Below are positions 1-5,467 of a stretch of DNA of 6,319 bases, piece by piece. The stretch's first letter is position 1, and every line of letters starts with the position of its first letter. The stretch lies in the NCBI GenBank assembly GCA_934177555.1, contig CAKPPL010000066.1:1-6319 (forward strand). Reading direction: 5' to 3'. Under the pieces are notes generated by a model, which saw nothing but the letters and a program-made list of their open reading frames with translations, searched no databases and was not told where the DNA came from. The position numbers and the translations under genes are program-made. This DNA comes from an uncultured Clostridia bacterium. GTDB taxonomy: Bacteria > Bacillota > Clostridia > TANB77 > CAG-508.

Positions 1-143
1 TTGAAGAATTTTTACGTCCACAAAAACGTTTTAAACATATGTTTAAACCTGGAAATGAATGGATGATAGAAGAATTCCAAAAAGAGGTCGATTCTAGATG
101 GCAAGAACTTCTTGATTTAGAAGAAATTACAAATAAGGAGTAG
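1..143 (+). CDS. 2-oxoacid:ferredoxin oxidoreductase beta subunit (PorB-type), C-terminal fragment
   Basis: This is the open 3' end of a gene that begins before the window. Reading from position 3, it gives 46 residues ending in a TAG at 141-143. The visible tail contains RPQKRFKHMF, then an FKPGNEW segment and a charged helix ending RWQELLDLEE. That resembles the C-terminus of the TPP-binding beta subunit of pyruvate or 2-ketoisovalerate:ferredoxin oxidoreductases, where a GRFKHL-like motif is followed by an acidic helix. In that family the beta subunit carries thiamine diphosphate and a 4Fe-4S cluster and works in the cytoplasm in acetyl-CoA formation by anaerobes. None of the cofactor motifs lies in the window, so the call rests on the tail alone. 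Arg is written CGT twice, unlike the AGA-rich genes downstream, which fits a highly expressed metabolic gene. The SD of the next gene lies inside its last codons. Confidence 0.55.
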   Translation, partial: EEFLRPQKRFKHMFKPGNEWMIEEFQKEVDSRWQELLDLEEITNKE

Positions 144-151
144 TAATTTAG

Positions 152-190
152 ATGAATTTAAAAGATAATAAAGGTGTAACAGGAACTGAT
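152..190 (+). other. Type IV prepilin leader and peptidase cleavage site
   Basis: The protein begins MNLKDNKG followed by VTGTD. The leader is 8 residues long with Lys4 and Lys7, and Gly8 is at the -1 position. The mature protein would start with Val9 and have an acidic residue, Asp13, at +5, where most type IV pilins have Glu. A long hydrophobic helix follows directly. These are the known requirements of prepilin peptidase (PilD/GspO family). The Val at +1 and the Asp in place of Glu5 are less common variants, which is usual in minor pilins. Confidence 0.7.
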
Positions 191-1489
191 GTTGCAATAG
201 CTATTGTAATATTAATGATATTTGTATCTTTAATATCAGGAATGTTTTATAATATTGCAGTAACATCAAAAAGAATTGAAAGAAAATCAATAGCAACAAA
301 TTTAGCTGTTGCTGTAATTGAAGAGATGAAAGTTCAAGAATTTGATGAATTGACTTCTACAAATATAGAAGGGGTTGCGCTTGAAAATTATGCTCCACTT
401 GCTGGAAAAGTGAGTACTAAAGAAGGATATACTACAAAAGTAGTTGTAACAGACCCTTATGGAGATAACCTTGTAAAAAAGGTTTCTGTAAAAGTGGAAT
501 TTAAGTCTAGTAAATCTAGTTCAAGAAGTACTGATGATGTAAGTATTGAAACTTTGATAAAAAATGTACAATCTGATGATGAAGAAATTGGCATAAATGT
601 AGGAGATTATATAGATTATAGTCCAGACGATACAGCACAAACAACATACTCAAAAGATAAACTAGCATCAACGATAACAGGAAGTAGTAGCAACTCAGCA
701 GATATTAGAAGAGATACATTAAAATGGCAAGTACTAAAAATAAATGAAGATGGAAGTATGGATATAATAGGAACACCAACAAGCAAAAATATATATTTGA
801 ATGGTGCACTAGGATATAATAATGGAGTATATGTAATAAATGATATATGTAAAACATTATATAGTAGGAGTGGAATAGAGGCAAGAAGTGTAAATATAGA
901 AGACTTTGAATATTGGTTAGAACAAGCAGGACAAACAAGTGTGAGAGATGACTATATACAGAATGATAGTAATATACAATATAATAATTCAATGACATAT
1001 AAAAATATTCACAAAAATTTTCCATATTTATATCAATATGAAAAAGGAGCAGGAATAGGTTCAAATACAGTAGGAAAAGGTAAATTAGGAGTAAGTCAGA
1101 CTTATATAAATGAAAATGGATACAAAAATGGAGTGACAGAAAATACAAGTGATAAAAAAAGAGGAAATTTGACAGTAACCCAAACATATTGGAATGCATT
1201 AATAAAAGAAACAAATTTTGGAAATGGTTCAAATGTATTAGCAAAAAATTTAAAATATTGGGTAGCTTCACGTTATGTTCTTTGTGATGATATCTATGCT
1301 TTATTTGGCTTGAATTCAGCTGATACTGCTATTGGTGGATGGACTATTTTTACTTCAAAAGATAATACGGAAACGACTGGCAATTGTTTCTTACGTCCTG
1401 TAGTAACATTAAAATCTAGTACACAAATAGAAAAAAGCTCAACAGCATCAGATGAAAATGGAACACCACATCATATAGCACAATATTAA
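152..1489 (+). CDS. Prepilin-like (PilV/GspI-type) surface protein with C-terminal C-type-lectin-like domain, candidate DGR target
   Basis: This 445-residue protein has three parts. Residues 1-8 form a short basic leader ending in Gly8, followed by a hydrophobic segment at about 14-35 (type IV prepilin N-terminus). Residues 36 to about 137 look like a minor pseudopilin (PilV/GspI): an ATNLAVAVIEEMK helix, then VKVEF strands and an SIETLI ending. Residues from about 151 form a separate domain with KWQVLKINEDGSMDIIG, LGYNNGVYVIND, ARSVNIEDFEYWL, YWVASRYV and LRPVVTL, a pattern I associate with C-type-lectin-like (CLec) or DUF6273-like domains in clostridial surface proteins. Residues 371-418 have deviant, pyrimidine-ending codons and may be a DGR variable region. 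The start is ATG 152, with AAGGAG at 135-140 inside the preceding gene. The gap to that gene is 8 nt and to trmL 12 nt, so co-transcription is likely. The role is inferred: ligand binding displayed on a pilus or pseudopilus. No partner pilus genes are in the window. Confidence 0.8.
   Translation: MNLKDNKGVTGTDVAIAIVILMIFVSLISGMFYNIAVTSKRIERKSIATNLAVAVIEEMKVQEFDELTSTNIEGVALENYAPLAGKVSTKEGYTTKVVVTDPYGDNLVKKVSVKVEFKSSKSSSRSTDDVSIETLIKNVQSDDEEIGINVGDYIDYSPDDTAQTTYSKDKLASTITGSSSNSADIRRDTLKWQVLKINEDGSMDIIGTPTSKNIYLNGALGYNNGVYVINDICKTLYSRSGIEARSVNIEDFEYWLEQAGQTSVRDDYIQNDSNIQYNNSMTYKNIHKNFPYLYQYEKGAGIGSNTVGKGKLGVSQTYINENGYKNGVTENTSDKKRGNLTVTQTYWNALIKETNFGNGSNVLAKNLKYWVASRYVLCDDIYALFGLNSADTAIGGWTIFTSKDNTETTGNCFLRPVVTLKSSTQIEKSSTASDENGTPHHIAQY
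1262..1420 (+). other. Candidate DGR variable region (VR) in the C-terminal lectin-like domain
   Basis: Within the prepilin-like gene, codons 371-418 (1262-1405) differ sharply from their surroundings. Counted by hand, 33 of 48 codons end in T or C, compared with 16 of 48 in the preceding 48 codons. All four Ala codons are GCT, and Arg is CGT instead of AGA. The protein pattern is a fixed entry (YWVASRYV), a run of varied residues, a fixed FGL core, more varied residues, and a fixed exit (LRPVVTLKSS). In DGRs, adenines of a template repeat are randomised, so template AAY codons become NNY in the variable repeat. A block enriched in NNY near the 3' end of a CLec-fold gene matches that. The 3' boundary around 1390-1420 is approximate. 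No template repeat or reverse transcriptase is visible in the window, so this is inference. Confidence 0.55.
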
Positions 1490-1501
1490 AGAGGGATAAA
1501 A

Positions 1502-2005
1502 ATGAAAATAAATATAGTAATGGTAGAACCAGAAATACCACAAAATACAGGAAATATAGCAAGAACATGTGCAATAATTGGAGCAAAATTACATTTAGTA
1601 TATCCACTAGGATTTAGTATAAATGACAAATATCTAAAAAGAGCAGGATTAGACTATTGGGATAAGCTAGAAATAGAAGAACATGAATCATTCAGCAAAT
1701 TTTTAGAAAAATACAAACCAGAAGAAAATAACATGTTTTTTGCAACAACAAAAGCACAACACTGTTATACAGATGTAGACTACAGTAAATATAAAAATGA
1801 AGAAGTCTTTGTATTATTTGGAAAAGAAACAAAAGGACTTCCAGAAGATATATTGCAAAAATATATAAACAAGACAATAAGAATTCCTATGAGACCTGTA
1901 CTTAGATCTTTAAATCTTTCAAACTCTGTATGTATAATAGCATATGAGATATTAAGACAAAACAATTTTGAAGGATTACAAGAAGAAAGTGAATATTTTG
2001 AATAA
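1502..2005 (+). CDS. trmL: tRNA (cytidine/uridine(34)-2'-O)-methyltransferase, SPOUT family
   Basis: This 167-residue protein is full length for TrmL (about 155-170 residues). Known members transfer a methyl group from S-adenosylmethionine to the 2'-OH of wobble nucleotide 34 in tRNA-Leu isoacceptors, in the cytoplasm and usually as a dimer. The three SPOUT signature blocks are visible: PEIPQNTGNIARTC near the N-terminus (residues about 9-22), LFGKETKGLPE in the middle, and RIPMRPVLRSLNLSNSVCI near the C-terminus. Together these form the trefoil-knot SAM site. There is no separate RNA-binding extension, which distinguishes TrmL from TrmH. The ATG at 1502 has a good SD, AAGAGGG at 1489-1495, with 6 nt spacing. 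It lies 12 nt after the prepilin-like gene and is followed by a terminator, so it is the last gene of its transcription unit. It is a housekeeping gene with no obvious functional tie to the pilin. Confidence 0.93.
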   Translation: MKINIVMVEPEIPQNTGNIARTCAIIGAKLHLVYPLGFSINDKYLKRAGLDYWDKLEIEEHESFSKFLEKYKPEENNMFFATTKAQHCYTDVDYSKYKNEEVFVLFGKETKGLPEDILQKYINKTIRIPMRPVLRSLNLSNSVCIIAYEILRQNNFEGLQEESEYFE

Positions 2006-2037
2006 AAGTAGATAGATGAAAATTCTATCTATTTTTT
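2006..2037 (+). terminator. Rho-independent terminator after trmL
   Basis: Immediately after the trmL stop codon, TAGATAGA (2009-2016) and TCTATCTA (2024-2031) form a perfect 8-bp stem with a 7-nt loop. The stem can be extended outward by G-U and A-U pairs. A run of six T residues (2032-2037) follows. The stem is AT-rich and therefore weak thermodynamically, but position, symmetry and T-tract agree with an intrinsic terminator. Confidence 0.75.
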
Positions 2038-2071
2038 CGTTTAACTTTATTTCAAAGAAAGCAAAAAACTA

Positions 2072-2100
2072 TTGTAAAATTTGTATATTTAGTGTAAAAT
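2072..2100 (+). promoter_or_regulatory. Sigma-A-type promoter for the femX-alr-DUF1189-ftsH unit
   Basis: TTGTAA at 2072-2077 (consensus TTGACA) is separated by 17 nt from TAAAAT at 2095-2100 (consensus TATAAT). It lies between the terminator of the previous unit and the first gene of the next, which is where a promoter is needed. A start site would fall near 2106-2108, giving a leader of about 45-50 nt. In such AT-rich DNA chance matches are common, so the spacing and context carry most of the weight. Confidence 0.6.
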
Positions 2101-2153
2101 AATGACAAAAAGCAAATAATAAAAAAGACAAAATGCAGAAGGGAATGAAAAAA

Positions 2154-3209
2154 ATGAAAATCGTAACAGATGAAAAAGAAAAGCAAGAATATAAAGAATT
2201 TTTAGAGCAACATGAAAGATGTAATTTTCAACAATCACCAGAATGGGCAAAAGTAAAATCAAATTGGATAAATGAAATAATATTAGCAGAAGACGAAAAC
2301 GGAAAAATTATAGGAGCAGTAAGTGTTTTAATAAGAAAAATACCTATATTTGGGAATATAATGTATTCATCAAGAGGGCCAATATGTGATATACACGATA
2401 TTGAAGTAATGAAGCAATTAACAGATGGAATAAAAGAACTAGCAAAAAAATACAAGGCAATAGTATATAAAGCAGAACCAGACATAGAAAGCAAAGATGA
2501 AGAGTTTAGAAAAATAGTAACAAATTTAGGGTATAGTATAAAAGATGATGCAAAAAACTTCAGAGAAGAAATACAACCAAGATATGTATTTAGGTTAGAT
2601 ATAAAAGGAAAAACAGAAGAAGAAATTTTTGCAGGATTTCATTCAAAAACAAGATATAATGTAAGACTAGCAACTAAAAAAGGAGTAGAAGTAAGAGAAG
2701 GAACAAGAGAAGATTTAAAAGATTTCCACAAAATAATGGTAGAAACAGGAGCAAGAGATGGTTTTATAATAAGACCACTATCATATTTTGAAAAAATGTA
2801 TGATGAAATGGCACCAGAGCATATGAAATTATTAATGGCATATTATGAGGGTAAACCTATATCAGGAGTAATACCAATAATGTATGGAAACAAAACATGG
2901 TATTTATATGGAGCAAGTAGTAATGCACATAGAAATCTAATGCCAAATTATTTATTACAATGGGAAATGATAAAAATTGCAATAGCTAGAAAAGATGATA
3001 TATATGACTTTAGAGGTGTATCTGGAGTAGTAGATGAAAATCATCCACAATATGGACTATATAGATTTAAAAAAGGTTTTGGAGCAACATTTACAGAATT
3101 TATAGGAGAAGTATATATTCCGTTTAAGCCATTAACATATGCAATATACAAATTTTCTGAAAAAACATTCAGAAATTTAAGAGCAATAAAAACAAAATTC
3201 AAAAAATAA
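2154..3209 (+). CDS. FemABX-family peptidoglycan precursor aminoacyltransferase (FemX-like)
   Basis: Members of this family use aminoacyl-tRNA to add an amino acid to the side chain at position 3 of UDP-MurNAc-pentapeptide or lipid II, starting the interpeptide bridge. Visible family landmarks are NFQQSPEWAKVK near residue 27, YSSRGP around residue 70, QPRYVFRLDI then SKTRYNVRLATKKGVEV in the middle, WYLYGASSNAHRNLMPNY, and DFRGVSG with YGLYRFKKGFG near the C-terminus. These are the two GNAT-like subdomains. At 351 residues without a long coiled-coil insertion, it is closer in size to the Weissella FemX type than to the longer staphylococcal FemA/FemB. The ORF also has ATGs at 2133 and 2145. 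I prefer ATG 2154 because AGAAGGG at 2137-2143 lies 10 nt upstream, whereas 2145 would be too close and 2133 has no SD. The amino acid transferred cannot be read from sequence. The following alanine racemase makes an envelope role plausible. Confidence 0.85.
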   Translation: MKIVTDEKEKQEYKEFLEQHERCNFQQSPEWAKVKSNWINEIILAEDENGKIIGAVSVLIRKIPIFGNIMYSSRGPICDIHDIEVMKQLTDGIKELAKKYKAIVYKAEPDIESKDEEFRKIVTNLGYSIKDDAKNFREEIQPRYVFRLDIKGKTEEEIFAGFHSKTRYNVRLATKKGVEVREGTREDLKDFHKIMVETGARDGFIIRPLSYFEKMYDEMAPEHMKLLMAYYEGKPISGVIPIMYGNKTWYLYGASSNAHRNLMPNYLLQWEMIKIAIARKDDIYDFRGVSGVVDENHPQYGLYRFKKGFGATFTEFIGEVYIPFKPLTYAIYKFSEKTFRNLRAIKTKFKK

Positions 3210-3230
3210 AATAAGAGAAGCAAAGAAGTC

Positions 3231-3251
3231 ATAGAAAGGAATGAGCAAATG
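3231..3251 (+). promoter_or_regulatory. SD that contains a decoy ATG and sets the alr-like start
   Basis: GAAAGGA (3234-3240) runs directly into ATG 3241, which reads only three codons (Met-Ser-Lys) before a TGA overlapping the next ATG at 3249. The racemase frame can start only at 3249 here, 8 nt after the SD, so the first ATG is not its start. The same GGAATGA arrangement precedes the FemX-like and DUF1189-like genes and helps choose their starts. Confidence 0.55.
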
Positions 3252-4373
3252 AAAGCACTAGCAATAGAGAAAAAATCATTAAAAGACAATATCAAACTAA
3301 TCAAAGGTATATTAAACAATAGAGAAAAAGATGATAATGGCAATAAAGTTAAACTAATAGCAGTGGTAAAAGGAAATGGATATGGATTAGGATTAGTAGA
3401 ATATACAAATTTTTTGATTGATAATGGAATTGACTTTTTTGCAGTAGCAACAATAGAAGAAGCTATAAAACTAAGAGAAAATGGTATAAAAAAAGATATA
3501 TTAATGATGTCATCAACAGCAATAAAAGAAGATATAGAAAAACTAATAAAAAATGATATTATTTTAACAATAGGTTCAAAAGAAGCAGGACAAGCTGTTG
3601 AAGAAATTGCAAATAAGCTACAAAAAGAAAGTGTAAGGGCACATTTAAAAATTGACACAGGATTTGGAAGATATGGATTTATATATAGCAATAGAGAGCA
3701 AATAGTTGAAGAAATAAAGAGCTGGAAAAAAATAAAAATAGAAGGTACATTTTCACACTTTTCATTAGCATTTTATGGAAAAGGAAAAGAAGTAAAGCAA
3801 CAATTTGATAGATTTATAAAATGTATAGAAGTATTAAAAATGAATGAAATAAATCCAGGAATGTTACATATATGTAATTCATCAGCATTTTTAAGATTTA
3901 AAAATATGCATCTAAATGCAGTAAGAATTGGATCAGCCTTTTTAGGAAGACTATCAATGCCAAATGTATATGGGCTAAAGAAAATTGGATATTTAACATC
4001 AAATGTAGCAGAAATAAAAACATTACCAAAAGGTTATAATATAGGATATTCAAATTCATATACAACAACAAAAGAAACTAAAGTAGCAATAATCCCATGT
4101 GGATATGCAGATGGAGTAAATGTAAAAGTAGATAGGGACATGTTTAGAAGAATTGATAAAATAAGATATGTAGTAAGAGACATAAAAGATTGCTTTAAAA
4201 AACAAGATTTGTATGTAAAAATAAATGGGGAAAAATGCAAAATATTAGGCAGAATTGGAATGTTTCATGTTACTGTTGACATTACAGGAAAAGACATAAA
4301 AATAAATGATGAAGCAGTATTTGAAATAAATCCACTGTTAGTAAATAGTAACATAAGAAGAGAATATATTTAA
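3249..4373 (+). CDS. alr: Alanine racemase-like PLP enzyme (fold type III), substrate uncertain
   Basis: Alanine racemase interconverts L- and D-Ala for peptidoglycan synthesis, in the cytoplasm. The PLP lysine is Lys41 in AVVKGNGYG. HLKIDTGFGRYGF holds Arg141, LNAVRIGSAFLG holds Arg226 (the arginine that faces the pyridine nitrogen in known Alr structures), and NIGYSNSY holds Tyr267, matching the second catalytic base. The protein has 374 residues, close to the usual 360-390, with a TIM barrel followed by a beta domain. The C-terminal part departs from canonical Alr. The usual Met-Asp after GRxx is Met338-Phe339, and the stretch before the final IRREYI is short and lacks the TINYE-like segment. 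It may therefore be a divergent Alr or a racemase with altered preference, for example serine. It starts at ATG 3249, 39 nt after the FemX-like gene, with 3 nt separating its end from the longest reading of the next ORF. Confidence 0.85.
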   Translation: MKALAIEKKSLKDNIKLIKGILNNREKDDNGNKVKLIAVVKGNGYGLGLVEYTNFLIDNGIDFFAVATIEEAIKLRENGIKKDILMMSSTAIKEDIEKLIKNDIILTIGSKEAGQAVEEIANKLQKESVRAHLKIDTGFGRYGFIYSNREQIVEEIKSWKKIKIEGTFSHFSLAFYGKGKEVKQQFDRFIKCIEVLKMNEINPGMLHICNSSAFLRFKNMHLNAVRIGSAFLGRLSMPNVYGLKKIGYLTSNVAEIKTLPKGYNIGYSNSYTTTKETKVAIIPCGYADGVNVKVDRDMFRRIDKIRYVVRDIKDCFKKQDLYVKINGEKCKILGRIGMFHVTVDITGKDIKINDEAVFEINPLLVNSNIRREYI

Positions 4374-4385
4374 AGGTTGAAAGGA

Positions 4386-5435
4386 ATGAATAAAGTGGAA
4401 GAAAATAAAATATCAAAAAATAATATCTTTAAAAAAATGTATTATTCAATATTCAAATTTGAAAAATATCCAGAAATGGCTGCAGAAGGGTTAAAAGAGG
4501 CTATAAAATATTTGACAATAATTATTGCTATAGTATCAGTATTTATAGTTATAGGTTCTGTAATAGAAATGAATAAATTAGTAAATAATTTAGCATCATA
4601 TATAAATGAAAATATACCAGAGTTTACATATGAAAATGGAGAAATATCAACAGAAAACACTGAACCAATTATAATATCAGATATTAAATATAATGGTATA
4701 GATAAAATTATTATAGATACATCTGCAAAAACAGATGAAGAAAAAACAGAATCAAAAACAGAAAATGATATAGTAGGAACAAATATTTATTTTTTCAAAA
4801 ATCAAATAGTATTGAGAAGCAAAACAGAAAATGATGAAGTTACAGAAGCACCATATACATATGATGATTTCATAAAAAATTATACACAAGAAAATATAAA
4901 AACATTTAATAAAACACAATTAATAGAATATATGACAAGTGCAAAAATGAATAATTATTATATGAGATATGGAATGTCATTAACAGTTTATTTAATTATT
5001 GCAAATATATTAGTAGCTTTATTAAATACAATAGAATTAGCAATATTAGGATGGATTACAGCAATTACAGCAAGAGTAAGAATAAGATTTGTAGCTTTAT
5101 ACAATATGGCAGTATATTCTCTAACATTACCAGTTTTATTAAATATAATATATGTAATAATAAATTATTTTACAAAATTTACAATATCATATTTCCAAGT
5201 TGCATATATGACAATAGCATATATATATTTAGCTGCAACAATATTTATACTAAAAGATGATATTGTAAAAAAACAAGAAGAAGTTAGTAAAATAAAAGAA
5301 GAACAGAAAAAAGTTAGAGAAGAAATAAAAGAACAAGAAAGAAAAGAAGAACAACCAAAAAAAGAAAATAAGAAAAAAGACAAAAGAGAAAAAGAGGATG
5401 ATAAAGGAGAAGAACCAGATGCTTCAGAAGCATAA
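4386..5435 (+). CDS. DUF1189-like polytopic membrane protein with charged C-terminal tail
   Basis: Function is unknown. The layout is a cytoplasmic N-terminus with YYSIFKFEKYPEMA, one membrane segment at about residues 42-61, and a polar extracellular region at about 62-195 rich in Glu, Lys, Thr and Asn. Three further hydrophobic segments follow at about 198-225, 236-262 and 270-292, then a highly charged Lys/Glu tail of about 55 residues that is probably a cytoplasmic coiled coil. This N-terminal signature and topology resemble DUF1189 proteins of Bacillota, a resemblance recalled rather than computed. The basic loop ARVRIR after the second segment fits a cytosolic position. The start is ambiguous. 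TTG 4377 has no room for an SD. ATG 4386 has AAAGG 9 nt upstream. GTG 4395 has GAAAGGA 9 nt upstream and copies the spacing seen at the racemase gene. The gene is followed after 32 nt by ftsH with no terminator, so it is in the same operon. Confidence 0.7.
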   Translation: MNKVEENKISKNNIFKKMYYSIFKFEKYPEMAAEGLKEAIKYLTIIIAIVSVFIVIGSVIEMNKLVNNLASYINENIPEFTYENGEISTENTEPIIISDIKYNGIDKIIIDTSAKTDEEKTESKTENDIVGTNIYFFKNQIVLRSKTENDEVTEAPYTYDDFIKNYTQENIKTFNKTQLIEYMTSAKMNNYYMRYGMSLTVYLIIANILVALLNTIELAILGWITAITARVRIRFVALYNMAVYSLTLPVLLNIIYVIINYFTKFTISYFQVAYMTIAYIYLAATIFILKDDIVKKQEEVSKIKEEQKKVREEIKEQERKEEQPKKENKKKDKREKEDDKGEEPDASEA

Positions 5436-5467
5436 AACTGATTGTTTCAGAAAGGAAAGAAGAGAAA

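Noticed and set aside
705..1271. Antisense open frame of 188 codons opposite the lectin-like domain
   Set aside because: Its translation is a low-complexity Leu/Phe/Tyr/His string, as expected from the complement of A-ending, Lys/Asn-rich codons. It has no recognisable domain, and the sense frame has clear family motifs.
2006..2153. Riboswitch or T-box in the leader before the FemX-like gene
   Set aside because: The space between terminator and start is only about 115 nt, with a promoter occupying part of it. I see no T-box-like conserved sequence and no second terminator.
3041..3691. Antisense open frame of 216 codons spanning the FemX-alr junction
   Set aside because: It runs opposite two well-supported genes and gives a Ser/Phe/Ile-rich shadow sequence. 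The sense strand carries the PLP lysine motif and the FemX C-terminal motifs in the same interval.
5051..5260. Small + strand open frame within the DUF1189-like gene
   Set aside because: It is an alternative frame inside a membrane-segment region, rich in Asn, Ile, Tyr and Ser with no domain, and explained by AT-rich composition.
5340..5440. Purine-rich repeat-like tract (AAAGAA units)
   Set aside because: It encodes the charged Lys/Glu tail of the DUF1189-like protein. The units are irregular and read through in frame, so it is coding low complexity rather than a separate repeat element.
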